The notes under the pieces were generated by a model. It made no database searches. It was not told the DNA's origin and saw only the letters and a list, made by a program, of their open reading frames with translations. Positions 50,710 through 59,847 of a stretch of DNA of 64,000 nucleotides are shown here, in pieces; the stretch's first letter is position 1, and each line of letters starts with the position of its first letter. Origin of the DNA: Mucilaginibacter sp. 44-25 (GTDB taxonomy: Bacteria; Bacteroidota; Bacteroidia; Sphingobacteriales; Sphingobacteriaceae); assembly GCA_001898335.1 (NCBI GenBank), contig MKTS01000009.1, forward strand, positions 248,001 to 312,000, read 5' to 3'. The position numbers were made by a program, and so were the translations under genes.

Positions 50710-51297
50710 TTAGTTATTTAAAGCCCTTGTACCAGCGTATTCACAGATCTTTCGGTTTATCTCATCCGGACTAAGCACATAATCGGGGTGGTCATTCGCG
50801 ATCAGGTTCTGAGGTAGCGATGGGAACTCGGCGGTTATGGGATCCTGAACGATCACCAAACCTTTTTGGTTTTCAATAGCTTGCGCGCCCTGCAAACCAT
50901 CGCTTCCCGTACCCGATAATATCACGCCAACGCTTTTATCGCCTGCAACCTTGGCAAGGCTAAAGAAAAGTTTGTCAATGGTATGGTTGATCTTTTCGCC
51001 GGCATCACGTGCCTCTGCCTGCAAAAAACACCCCTCCAGTTTAAATTGCATGCCGCTGGCCATAACATATACATTACCCGGTTCAATGTATTCAATGGTT
51101 TCAACTACAACAACTTTAAGTTTGGAGTTACGCTCTACCAGTTTACCCAAATTGCTTGGTGTGCCGGTGGGTAAATGCTGATTTAGGATAATAGCGGCGT
51201 TGATGTTGGCCGGTATGCCGGTAACAATATTTACCAAAGGCTCAATCCCCCCTGCCGAAGCACCCATACCGATCACATAAAAGTCGTAGTTGTTCAT
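50710..51297 (-). CDS. CheB methylesterase domain protein without receiver
   Basis: 195 aa, only the CheB catalytic domain. Catalytic triad S14 (GMGASAGG), H41 (NQHLPTG) and D133 (LSGTGSDG) is intact; KLVERNSKLKVVVV and VQDPITAEFPSLPQN are CheB family blocks. Normal CheB has an N-terminal receiver that inhibits the esterase; it is missing, so the enzyme would be constitutively active. No CheR, MCP or flagellar gene is nearby. Such solo CheB genes occur in Bacteroidota with hybrid regulators; target protein unknown. Confidence 0.9.
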   Translation of the reverse strand: MNNYDFYVIGMGASAGGIEPLVNIVTGIPANINAAIILNQHLPTGTPSNLGKLVERNSKLKVVVVETIEYIEPGNVYVMASGMQFKLEGCFLQAEARDAGEKINHTIDKLFFSLAKVAGDKSVGVILSGTGSDGLQGAQAIENQKGLVIVQDPITAEFPSLPQNLIANDHPDYVLSPDEINRKICEYAGTRALNN

Positions 51298-51388
51298 AGA
51301 TGGAGGGTTAGATATTTATAATAGTAACGGGGAAAGTGGTGAATTGTTAAAGGACCTTAATAGAAATAAATAGACTGCCAGTTAAAGC

Positions 51389-51430
51389 TGCTTTTAAAAA
51401 GCAAAAAACTGTATTATCATATTAGATTTG
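51389..51430 (+). promoter_or_regulatory. Candidate operator and -7 element of the HepT/MntA operon
   Basis: A perfect dyad TGCTTTTAAAAAGCA (51389-51403) lies about 20 bases upstream of TAGATTTG (51423-51430), a -7 match, which is 22 bases before the ATG. A dyad in the -33 zone is typical of autoregulated toxin-antitoxin promoters, though HepT/MntA autoregulation is not proven here. Confidence 0.45.
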
Positions 51431-51452
51431 TAAAAGAAATATAAACTAAGCT

Positions 51453-51881
51453 ATGGCGTTAAACAATGATATCCGATGGATACAAAGGTTTTCTAATTTT
51501 CGTAAAGCACTGGGGCAGTTAGAAAAATTCATCGTCAAAGGAAATTTATCCGACCTTGAAGAGAAAGGGTTGATTAAAGCCTTCGAATATACTTACGAGT
51601 TAGGATGGAAAACGCTGAAGGATTATTTAGAGTATCAGGGTATTGATAACATTACAGGTTCCCGGGATGCCATACGCGAAGCTTTTGGAGCTGAAATCAT
51701 AAACAATGGCGAAGTTTGGATGCAAATGTTGCAAAGCCGTAATTTAACCGCTCATTCTTATAACGAAAAGACTGCCGATGAAATAGTTGAGGCGGTGTTA
51801 AATATTTATTTTGATGCTTTTAAAAAGTTAGAGAAAAAGTTAGAAAGTTTGAGAACCGGCAGCCAGGATAAATTATTTTAA
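51453..51881 (+). CDS. hepT: HEPN RNase toxin, HepT/HI0074 type
   Basis: 142 aa helical HEPN protein. The RNase motif R-x4-H is R96-N-L-T-A-H101, extended by Y103 (RX4HXY), the Tyr that antitoxin MntA modifies in characterised pairs. Other family blocks: AFEYTYELGWKTLKDYLEYQG, and SYNEKTADEIVEAVLNIY at the end. Toxin of a type VII-like HepT-MntA pair. It ends in a TAATG overlap with the nucleotidyltransferase gene. Confidence 0.9.
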   Translation: MALNNDIRWIQRFSNFRKALGQLEKFIVKGNLSDLEEKGLIKAFEYTYELGWKTLKDYLEYQGIDNITGSRDAIREAFGAEIINNGEVWMQMLQSRNLTAHSYNEKTADEIVEAVLNIYFDAFKKLEKKLESLRTGSQDKLF

Positions 51882-52192
51882 TGATGCAATACGGATTATC
51901 AGAAAATACTGTTTTTAAAATAATTGAAGTATTAAAACAATTTCCTGCCATAGAAAAAGCCGTTTTATACGGGTCAAGAGCAAAAGGCACCTATAAGCCT
52001 CATTCAGACATTGACATAACCCTATCCGGGGAAGAATTAAACCTTGCTCAATTATCGCATATTGTTACTATGCTTGATGATCTTTTACTGCCCTATCAAT
52101 TTGATGTTTCCATTTATCATCAAATTGATAACGTTGAATTACTGGATCATATTAAAAGAGTAGGAATACAATTGTTTAGTAGTTCACGTTAG
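51881..52192 (+). CDS. mntA: MNT-fold nucleotidyltransferase antitoxin, MntA type
   Basis: 103 aa. Minimal nucleotidyltransferase motif G31-S32, 10 residues, D43-I-D45 (GSX10DXD; AVLYGSRAKGTYKPHSDIDI). A third acidic residue appears near D73 (YQFDVSIYH). In characterised HepT/MntA pairs the antitoxin adds AMP units to the HepT Tyr and neutralises it. ATG at 51881 shares one base with the HepT stop; a second Met at 51884 is possible. Confidence 0.9.
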   Translation: MMQYGLSENTVFKIIEVLKQFPAIEKAVLYGSRAKGTYKPHSDIDITLSGEELNLAQLSHIVTMLDDLLLPYQFDVSIYHQIDNVELLDHIKRVGIQLFSSSR

Positions 52193-52199
52193 GTTTTCC

Positions 52200-54653
52200 C
52201 TAAAAATTCAAGCCCACTCTCAACCCATTCTTTACATTTCCTTCTCCGGTATTAAACGAGGTGCCGTACATTACCCTCAGGCCAAAATTGGTTTGGAAGC
52301 CGAAGCCAAGCTCTGTGTAATTCTTAAGGGCCGGGGTAGTTAAATAATTCACATCTACTATCTCCTGCAATTTAAGCTTGCGCAACAAGGGGATCTTGTT
52401 AACGAAAAGGCCTGTGAAATTTTGTTCCACATGTGCTTCAAGGTATTTATCACCGGTACTATAGCCATAATAGTTTAACAGCATAAACTTATCAATCCCT
52501 ACCCTGTAGACCGTTATCTGGCTGCCGGAAAATTGGCGCGCATCCATGTAATAGATATTTTTTACATCAAAGAATTTACCGGCACCCACCCAAAATGAGA
52601 ATTTACCATAGTACCCCACAGGAATATCGCTCTTGGTAATATCCGCGGAAATAAGACTGTAATCAGCATCAGAACCCAATACGTTTTTAATAGCCTTGGT
52701 AAAGCTTACACCAATAGTAGGATACTTTGATGGCAGGTAACGCCTGCCGGTAGGATAGGTTTCGTATTGATTGCTAAAATCATAGGTACTACGCAGGGTA
52801 ACCTTAAACGATTGGTTGTTCTCAAATAGCGGAACATCGGCATCCGGAATAAACGGATTGTTCGACGTAAACTCCTTCCCCTTAGGGTGAAAAAGGCTGT
52901 AGTCGGACGTATTATCTAACCACTTACGGTTAGCCCATTCTGCCGACGCGCTGGCTTGCCAGCCACCATAGATACGCGTATTGAGTGTTGCCGAAGCGAA
53001 CTGCTTTTGGTAAAGCTTCTTATAATTCTGGCGATAGAGCAGCGTGTGTATGGAGTTGACAAAGGACGACATCGGCTCGCGGTCGTTCAGGTCGGCGATG
53101 GTAGAACCACCCGATAAATTAAGGGTAGCCTGCCCAACGGGTACCACTACCCCACCGTAAGCATTAAACAATTTGTTGGAGAACCCGTAGCGCGCATTGC
53201 CGTATACTGTAAAACGGCGGTTGTTGAGGCTGTCTATCAGCTTACTGAACATACCGCCATAGTTAAGCGCCAGGCCTTCAACGGTATTATACTGCACCGC
53301 GCTAAGGAGCGAACTGGTGGTGAAATACTCGTGTTTAAAACGGTTGCGGTGAAAATAGCCACGCAGCAATAAGCGGGTGATGTTTACCTTATTATTCTCA
53401 TGGTCTATAGAATCCAGATATTCCTTTGATTCTCGTTTGGCCGCGAGTACCTCTTTCTTTTTGTAATCAATTTTTTCCTCATCAGTAAGCGGGATGGGCC
53501 GCTGCTGCTGCCAGTAAACCGAATCGAGCTTATTAATACCTTTATTAATGCGCAATACTTCTTTAAACTGGCTCTTATCTAACTGAGGATCGATTTCATA
53601 ATCTTTATACAACGATACAAAATACCCGGCAAACTTAAAGCCCAAAAAGCCCCCGTTAAATTCGAACTTCATAGATGCCGGCATCCACACTTTATTAACC
53701 GGCACGTATTGTTCATCAACCCGCAGGGTATCAACAAAGTTGATGTTGGCTTTTTTAGTGATGTAAAGCGATACCCCTTGCAGCCGCCAGCTATCATCAA
53801 GAATATACAGGTAGCCACTAAAACAGGGGTTATTATCGTTTTTGGGTGTTACCTGTATCTTATTCACTATCTCATCATTCTCAACGGTAGCGCCTATAAG
53901 CTTATATTTATAATAGCTCAGCGCGTTATCAGCAATGGGCGAAATTATCGGGCGGTTACTAAGGCCTTCCCAGTTTTGCAGGTTCTCATAAAAATTAACC
54001 CGTATATCGCCCGCCCTGTTAAAACTAAAAGCCTGGTTACTACCCGATACTTTTGAAGAGATCATTTCCTCGTGTACCATATCTGGCTTCATGAAGCTGA
54101 GTTTCGATTGCGATTCCGAAAGGTAGATGATCCCCCTCCGGTTAGAATCAAGGCCATTTTGCCGAGCAAATTTTTGAACATCAAAGCCCAGGAATTTCTT
54201 AGGCGCATCCAGCAGGCGCTGTAAACCTTTTATGTATACCTCGCAGGTGTAAGCATTTACTTCGTTAAGATAGGTTTTACGCTTTCTAATGGCCTTGCGG
54301 ATAATGTCATAGGCGGGATCTTCGCCACCGGCCCTTACAGATACCTCGTTCAACTGGTATTGTTCCGCTTTAAGGCCAACATCAATCTTGGTATCGGCCA
54401 GCAGGGTAATGTTACGGATTTCCTGTTTGTAACCTACCGCTTTAAATAATACCTCGTATTGGCCTTTGGCAAGATTGAGGTTATAGACGCCATCGCTATT
54501 GGCAGAGGTGCCTTTTGTTGTATTGCGAACATATACCGAGGCAAATGGAATTGCCTTGCCGGCATCATCCGTTACTTTACCGTTTAGCACATAAGTTTGC
54601 GCGAAGCCCGGAAAGGCAAAAACAGAGAATAAGATGATCAGGTAGTTTCTCAT
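52200..54653 (-). CDS. DUF5686 / carboxypeptidase-like-domain outer-membrane protein
   Basis: 817 aa. Signal peptide MRNYLIILFSVFAFPGFA, then a CarboxypepD_reg domain (about 22-100: YVLNGKVTDDAGKAIPFASVYVRNTTKGTSANSDG). The middle is a DUF5686-type region (RKAIRKRKTYLNEVNAYTCEVYIKGLQR). From about 420 on, amphipathic strands (YGNARYGFSNKLFNAYGGVV, LNTRIYGGWQASASAEWANR) form a beta-barrel ending in GLRVGLNF. No plug region is seen. Function unknown; proteins of this type are typical of Bacteroidota cell envelopes. Confidence 0.88.
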   Translation of the reverse strand: MRNYLIILFSVFAFPGFAQTYVLNGKVTDDAGKAIPFASVYVRNTTKGTSANSDGVYNLNLAKGQYEVLFKAVGYKQEIRNITLLADTKIDVGLKAEQYQLNEVSVRAGGEDPAYDIIRKAIRKRKTYLNEVNAYTCEVYIKGLQRLLDAPKKFLGFDVQKFARQNGLDSNRRGIIYLSESQSKLSFMKPDMVHEEMISSKVSGSNQAFSFNRAGDIRVNFYENLQNWEGLSNRPIISPIADNALSYYKYKLIGATVENDEIVNKIQVTPKNDNNPCFSGYLYILDDSWRLQGVSLYITKKANINFVDTLRVDEQYVPVNKVWMPASMKFEFNGGFLGFKFAGYFVSLYKDYEIDPQLDKSQFKEVLRINKGINKLDSVYWQQQRPIPLTDEEKIDYKKKEVLAAKRESKEYLDSIDHENNKVNITRLLLRGYFHRNRFKHEYFTTSSLLSAVQYNTVEGLALNYGGMFSKLIDSLNNRRFTVYGNARYGFSNKLFNAYGGVVVPVGQATLNLSGGSTIADLNDREPMSSFVNSIHTLLYRQNYKKLYQKQFASATLNTRIYGGWQASASAEWANRKWLDNTSDYSLFHPKGKEFTSNNPFIPDADVPLFENNQSFKVTLRSTYDFSNQYETYPTGRRYLPSKYPTIGVSFTKAIKNVLGSDADYSLISADITKSDIPVGYYGKFSFWVGAGKFFDVKNIYYMDARQFSGSQITVYRVGIDKFMLLNYYGYSTGDKYLEAHVEQNFTGLFVNKIPLLRKLKLQEIVDVNYLTTPALKNYTELGFGFQTNFGLRVMYGTSFNTGEGNVKNGLRVGLNF

Positions 54654-54730
54654 GAAAGAGTTTAAGTATGCGCTAATATGGGCTTTATTGTTTGCACTTA
54701 TTAGATGCCACCTGTTAATATTTGTTAAAT

Positions 54731-54753
54731 AAAAAAGCGTACTTTTTGTACGC
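54731..54753 (-). terminator. Intrinsic terminator after the aldo/keto reductase transcript
   Basis: On the minus strand GCGTAC, 5-nt loop AAAAA, GTACGC, then TTTTTT (54736-54731). It is preceded on the transcript by the IR element at 54767-54858. Confidence 0.75.
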
Positions 54754-54766
54754 CTTTGTTGTAAAT

Positions 54767-54858
54767 GTCATTGCCGAGGGGCGATAGCGACGTGGCAATA
54801 GCATAGATCGTTGAATGTACTTGTCCTTTGAGGTTGCCGCGCTACCGCTCGCAATAAC
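54767..54858. repeat. Dispersed GTCATTGC / GCAATAAC inverted-repeat element
   Basis: A 92-bp element with imperfect inverted ends: GTCATTGCCGAGGGGCGATA at the left and CGCGCTACCGCTCGCAATAAC-type sequence at the right. The central part is unpaired. It resembles short palindromic repeats common in Bacteroidota (GTCATTGCGAG...). It encodes nothing and has no transposase. It lies between the reductase gene stop (54873) and its terminator, so it is in the 3' UTR. Confidence 0.65.
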
Positions 54859-54872
54859 ATATCCGGATAGCA

Positions 54873-55862
54873 TTAACTAAGAATCTGCTCTATCCGTTCT
54901 AATTCCTCTTCTGAGAAATTGATATTATCCAGAGCTTTCAGCGAATCAGCTAATTGTTCAGGCTTGCTGGCGCCGATGAGTACTGATGTTACCCGCTCGT
55001 CCTTTAGCAGCCAGGCCAGTGCCATTTGGGCAAGGGTTTGTCCGCGCTGTTCAGCAAGTGTATTAAGCTGCTTTACTTTAGCTACCACCTCTTCGGTAAC
55101 CTGCCCTTCCTGTAAAAAACCGGTCGATTTTGCCGCGCGTGAATCTTCCGGTATACCATGCAGGTATTTATTGGTGAGTAACCCTTGAGCCAAAGGCGAA
55201 AAAGGAATACAGCCAACTCCATTTTCGCCTAAAACCTCTAACAGGCCCTGTTCAGGCTCGCGCACAAACATGGAGTATTTGGGCTGATGGATGAGGCATG
55301 GTGTACCCATTTCCTTCAGCATGGCTATGGCCTTGGCCGCTTCCGCTGCCGGGTAATTAGAAATACCGGCATACAGCGCTTTTCCCTGCCGTACGATCAG
55401 GTCAAGCGCCGCCATGGTTTCTTCCAGCGGTGTTTCAGGATCGGGGCGGTGATGGTAGAAGATGTCTACATAATCAAGCCCCATGCGTTTAAGGCTCTGG
55501 TCCAAACTGGCTACCAGGTATTTTTTTGAACCCCAATCGCCGTAAGGGCCATCCCACATAGTATAGCCGGCCTTGCTGCTGATGATCATTTCATCGCGGT
55601 AGCCACGAAAATCGTCTTTCAATATCTTACCAAAATTTTCTTCCGCGCTTCCCGGTGGCGGGCCGTAGTTATTGGCCAGGTCAAAGTGGGTAACACCACT
55701 ATCAAAAGCCAGGTGCAATATCTTACGGAAGTTTTCCTTCACGTCCACATGGCCAAAGTTGTGCCACAGGCCCAGTGAAATTTCGGGTAACTTAATACCA
55801 CTTTTACCACAGCGGCGATAACGCATTTTCTGATACCTATCGGCAGAAGGTTGATAACTCAT
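54873..55862 (-). CDS. Aldo/keto reductase (YghZ/L-glyceraldehyde-3-phosphate reductase type)
   Basis: 329 aa TIM-barrel oxidoreductase. Conserved catalytic region: D in THFDLANNYGPPPGSAEENFG, Tyr in the same block, K in IISSKAGY and H in YHHRPDPETPLEETM. PFSPLAQGLLTNKYL and late segment KPEQLADSL complete the pattern. The THFDLANNYGPPPG block matches the YghZ/GPR type, which reduces L-glyceraldehyde-3-phosphate or methylglyoxal. NADPH-dependent by family. It is divergent from the FtsX-type permease gene. Confidence 0.88.
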   Translation of the reverse strand: MSYQPSADRYQKMRYRRCGKSGIKLPEISLGLWHNFGHVDVKENFRKILHLAFDSGVTHFDLANNYGPPPGSAEENFGKILKDDFRGYRDEMIISSKAGYTMWDGPYGDWGSKKYLVASLDQSLKRMGLDYVDIFYHHRPDPETPLEETMAALDLIVRQGKALYAGISNYPAAEAAKAIAMLKEMGTPCLIHQPKYSMFVREPEQGLLEVLGENGVGCIPFSPLAQGLLTNKYLHGIPEDSRAAKSTGFLQEGQVTEEVVAKVKQLNTLAEQRGQTLAQMALAWLLKDERVTSVLIGASKPEQLADSLKALDNINFSEEELERIEQILS

Positions 55863-56021
55863 AACTTGTTGGTTTGAGGCTAAAGTAACACTTTTTAAGC
55901 AACTGCCCCGCCTGTCACCTTATTAAGATTAACTTGTTATAAGCCTCTACATAAGTTAAAAAATGTTAATGGTTTGGGCAATGCTGTTTTGGGTAACTAC
56001 ATTCGTACAAACCATAACCCT

Positions 56022-58418
56022 ATGCTGCACAACTACTTTATTATTGGCTGGCGAAATATTTTGAGGAATAAACTATTCTCTGCTATCAATATCGCTGGCT
56101 TATCTATCGGTATCACCTTTACCATGCTTACCGCCGTTTACATATGGCAGGAAATGCAGGTAAACCATCAGCTAAAAAATGCGGGCAACCAGTATATACT
56201 GCTCAGCAAATGGAAAGACCCGAACATGGGTTACGAAATTGGCACCTGCGCGCCATTGCCATTAGCGCTAAAAAAGGAATACCCAAACCTGGTTAAGAAC
56301 TATTACCGCTGGGACGGGGTAACCTCCAATGTATCAAAAGGCGACAAACACTTTCGTGAACATATACAAATAGGCGATAGCACGCTTTTGAACATGTACG
56401 GTTTTAAACTGCTTACAGGCAACGCCGCAACCGCTTTTAACGATCCTTTTTCGGTAGTGATCACCCGGGATAAAGCCATCAAATATTTCGGCCGTACCAA
56501 TGTCATAGGCGAAACCATTACTATTGAAAGCTTTAAAGGCGATAAGCATGATTTTATGGTAAGCGGCGTGCTGGATAAAATTCCCAAAAACTCCATTACC
56601 AACCTGAGCGAGGATAATAACAACGACCTCTTTTTGTCTTTAGGGGCAGCCAGGTTTATGGGTCGCGATATGGATACCTGGGCCAATACCATTGTTGTGG
56701 GCCTGGTTGAGTTACAGCCGGGCGCCTCAAAAAGTGCTGTTGACGCCGCTATGCTCAGGCTCGTTAAAGCTCACGCGCAGCCGCAGGTTGCCGCCAACCT
56801 GGTACCGTACATTGTGCCGCTAAACACCTATTACCTTGATTGGGGGCCAAAGAAAATGCTGTATACATTGGGCCTGGTAGCGGCTTTTATCCTGTTTATG
56901 GCCATTATCAACTTTGTGAATATCTGTATTAGCCGTTCTGCGCAGCGCATGAAAGAAATGGGCATACGAAAAGTTTTAGGAGGCCTGCGTGGGGCGCTGA
57001 TCAAACAGTTCTTAACAGAATCGGTAATTATGGTTACCGTGGCTACCCTTTTTGCCATAGTACTGTACATGATAGGTCGCTATTATTTCGCGGATATTTT
57101 ACAAACCGAAATGACCGGCTTGTTTGGTTTCCCCTGGTACTTCTATCTACTTTTGCCGGGGATGGCCCTGTTTACAGGCATTTTAGCAGGGCTTTATCCT
57201 GCCGTATTATTATCCTCACTTAAATCAGTTGATTCGCTTAAAGGCAAATTAGGGAGCGTTAAAGAAAATATAACATTCAGGAAGGTGTTAATAGCGTTCC
57301 AGTTTGCTACGGCTGCCATCGTGATGATATGCGCGATCATCATATCCCTGCAAACCAACCTCTTCTTTGGTAAAAGCCTCGGGTACGATAAAGAACATGT
57401 ACTTTACGCGCAGCTGCCGCGCGATTGGTCTAAAAAAGGCGTGGCAAAAATGGAAGGCATACGCAGCCGCATAGCACAACTGCCGCAGGTAAAAGCTATT
57501 TCCCTCTCATGGGCCATACCCGATGGTAATTATAGCGCACAGTTGCAAGCTTATAAAATGAGTGATGATAGCCTGCACACTTTTACCTCGCAAGTGGTAA
57601 ATGTGGATAACCAGTACGCGGCAGCCTACAATTTAAAACTGAAGGCCGGAGAATTTTTCGGGCCCGCGTATATGGCTTCCGATTCTGCCAGGGTGGTGAT
57701 CAACGAGAAACACATGCATGCTTTAGGGTTTAACCATGCGGCTGATGCTATTGGGCAACAGTTTAAAGCACAGGGGATGCCGGTATTAACTATTTGCGGT
57801 GTGGTACAGGATTTTAGGTTTGGTTCTATGCAGCAGGCGCTGCAACCGATGACGTTTTTAAACGTGAATTACCAACCGCTTTACCGCTTTTTCTCCGTGA
57901 AATTAAACCCCGGCGATCTGGAGGTGAGCATCAACGCGCTTCAAAAGAAATGGTCACAGGAAATGCCCGACGCGCCTTTTGAGTACGGCTTTATGGACGA
58001 AGCGCTTGCCAAACTATATCAAACAGAGATACAACTAAAAAAAGCGAGCTACCTTGCCACCGGGCTGGCCATAATTATTGTATTACTGGGTATTATAGGG
58101 CTGGTATCGCTCAGTGTGCAAAAACGCACTAAAGAAATAGGCGTGCGTAAAGTGTTAGGCTCATCAGCCGGTAATATTGTGAAGCTTTTTTTAAAGGACT
58201 TTTTACTAACGATAGCCGTATCGGGCGCTATTGCCTGCCCCGTGGCTTTTTTATTGATGCGGCACTGGTTAAACGATTATGCTTACAAAATAAGCCTTAC
58301 ACCCATGCCTTTCCTCATCAGTATGGTTGTGCTTTTAGTGGTTACAGCATTGCTTATTACCCTGCAAACGCTAAAAGCGGCATATGCCAACCCGGTAAAA
58401 AGCCTCAGGACGGAGTAG
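56022..58418 (+). CDS. FtsX-type ABC transporter permease (MacB-like, lone)
   Basis: 798 aa. Start ATG 56022 (MLHNYFIIGWRNILRNKLFSAINIAGLSIGI), the standard MacB/FtsX opening with the first membrane helix; the TTG 55974 reading is longer and atypical. One MacB_PCD periplasmic domain (about 50-270), FtsX helices (RKVLGGLRGALIKQFLTESV, about 325-410), a second periplasmic domain (about 450-680) and FtsX helices (IGVRKVLGSSAGNIVKLFLKDF) near the end. There is no ATPase gene next to it, normal for these duplicated-domain permeases in Bacteroidota. Substrate unknown. Confidence 0.9.
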   Translation: MLHNYFIIGWRNILRNKLFSAINIAGLSIGITFTMLTAVYIWQEMQVNHQLKNAGNQYILLSKWKDPNMGYEIGTCAPLPLALKKEYPNLVKNYYRWDGVTSNVSKGDKHFREHIQIGDSTLLNMYGFKLLTGNAATAFNDPFSVVITRDKAIKYFGRTNVIGETITIESFKGDKHDFMVSGVLDKIPKNSITNLSEDNNNDLFLSLGAARFMGRDMDTWANTIVVGLVELQPGASKSAVDAAMLRLVKAHAQPQVAANLVPYIVPLNTYYLDWGPKKMLYTLGLVAAFILFMAIINFVNICISRSAQRMKEMGIRKVLGGLRGALIKQFLTESVIMVTVATLFAIVLYMIGRYYFADILQTEMTGLFGFPWYFYLLLPGMALFTGILAGLYPAVLLSSLKSVDSLKGKLGSVKENITFRKVLIAFQFATAAIVMICAIIISLQTNLFFGKSLGYDKEHVLYAQLPRDWSKKGVAKMEGIRSRIAQLPQVKAISLSWAIPDGNYSAQLQAYKMSDDSLHTFTSQVVNVDNQYAAAYNLKLKAGEFFGPAYMASDSARVVINEKHMHALGFNHAADAIGQQFKAQGMPVLTICGVVQDFRFGSMQQALQPMTFLNVNYQPLYRFFSVKLNPGDLEVSINALQKKWSQEMPDAPFEYGFMDEALAKLYQTEIQLKKASYLATGLAIIIVLLGIIGLVSLSVQKRTKEIGVRKVLGSSAGNIVKLFLKDFLLTIAVSGAIACPVAFLLMRHWLNDYAYKISLTPMPFLISMVVLLVVTALLITLQTLKAAYANPVKSLRTE

Positions 58419-58428
58419 CAAGCGTATA

Positions 58429-59847
58429 TTATTTTAACTCGTTCAGCAGCCTGAACATTTTTTCGCGTATGGCGCTGCCGGTGCCGCTGTAGTTATTTAC
58501 CATAATAGCGAAGCATAGCTGGCGGCCCTCATGCGTTTGAAAACCCGCATAAGCCTGCACGCTGTTAATGCTTCCGCTTTTCATCTTCATATCATTATAA
58601 ACGGGCAGACTTTCGTAAAAATCACCAAACCACGGCTGGCTACTGGCCGACTGTAGTATGCGCGCCATAGTTGAGGTAGTGATACGGTCCTCGGGCGAAA
58701 GGCCGCTGCCGTCAAAGATGTTCATAGAGCGCTTATCTATACCCTTTTGTTCCCAAAAAGCCTTTAAAACGCCAACCCCATCAGCGGCGGTAGCCGTTTT
58801 GCCCATCTTTAAAGAAATGGTAGCCAGTAACTGCTCAGCATACAGGTTAATGCTTTTCTGATTAAGCCAGTAAACAATTTTGCTGAGGTTGGGAGATAAT
58901 ATAGTAGTTAAACCCGTAGCGTTAGCGGGTACCGCCTGGTTCTTTTCCGCCAGCGTTATTGACGACTGCGGCTCGCCGCTTACCGGTATGCCTATGCGTT
59001 TTAAGGTATCTGTTAACCGCAGGGCGGCATCATAAGCCGGATCCGGGATGGCGGCCCCTACGCGTTTTTTGGTTTGGTCAATAGCGTATGTGCCACGCAG
59101 GTACATCACCTTACTGTTAAAAGCGGGCAGGTAAGGATAAGCCTGATCACCGGTTTTAGCAGCGCCATTGGTAAGCTCGCTTTTGTATTGCAGGTAATTG
59201 GTTTCGGGGTTGGTACCGGCTATGCCAACAGGTGTGCCTACACTGCCTGTACGCAGCAGGATATCAAACTGGTTTTCGCGCCAGCAAAGCCCGGCGATAC
59301 CCGCCCCGTAGTAAGTGCCCAGATCCTGCCATATCCAGCCATCGGGGATGGATTGCCCGTTGTAAGCGCCATTATCGCCTATTACCCGGCCATTTATCTT
59401 TTTGATGCCCGCCTTTTTCAAAGCAGCAACCATAGTGTTTAAAACTACGTTATCCCTGGTGTTGGCATAGCGCCAGCTGCCCAGGGTAGGGTCGCCGCCG
59501 CCTTTGATCACTACATCTCCGTTGAGGGTACCATCGGCAGTAATTGCTCCGCTATAGCCTAACTGGGTTTGAAACTGAAAATCTTTCCCTAAAACATTGA
59601 AAGCGGTAATACTGGTAACCGTTTTTAAGGTCGACCCCGGTGCCAGGCCCATATCCGGGTTGCCACCAAATACCATTTCGCCGGTTTTGGCATCCAACAC
59701 GGTTAATGATACCGCGCCATATTTGCATTGCTCATCTGTTTGTAAACGGGCAAAAGCGGTTTGCAGCCGCTTTTGTAAAGGTGTTTGCGCGCATAGCGCA
59801 TTCGATATAAATAGGATACTAACTAACCAGGTCTGTTTTATCTTCAT
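58429..59847 (-). CDS. dacB: D-alanyl-D-alanine carboxypeptidase/endopeptidase (PBP4, S13)
   Basis: 472 aa. Signal peptide MKIKQTWLVSILFISNALCA. Active site S72-T-L-K75 (GSTLKTVTS), SxN at S332-I-N334 (QKSINLYAEQLL) and K423-S-G425 (MKSGSINSV). S13-typical insert in between. Trims and cleaves peptidoglycan cross-links. Its start overlaps the end of the upstream amino acid permease gene by 29 bp, so the two form an operon and may be coupled. Confidence 0.94.
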   Translation of the reverse strand: MKIKQTWLVSILFISNALCAQTPLQKRLQTAFARLQTDEQCKYGAVSLTVLDAKTGEMVFGGNPDMGLAPGSTLKTVTSITAFNVLGKDFQFQTQLGYSGAITADGTLNGDVVIKGGGDPTLGSWRYANTRDNVVLNTMVAALKKAGIKKINGRVIGDNGAYNGQSIPDGWIWQDLGTYYGAGIAGLCWRENQFDILLRTGSVGTPVGIAGTNPETNYLQYKSELTNGAAKTGDQAYPYLPAFNSKVMYLRGTYAIDQTKKRVGAAIPDPAYDAALRLTDTLKRIGIPVSGEPQSSITLAEKNQAVPANATGLTTILSPNLSKIVYWLNQKSINLYAEQLLATISLKMGKTATAADGVGVLKAFWEQKGIDKRSMNIFDGSGLSPEDRITTSTMARILQSASSQPWFGDFYESLPVYNDMKMKSGSINSVQAYAGFQTHEGRQLCFAIMVNNYSGTGSAIREKMFRLLNELK

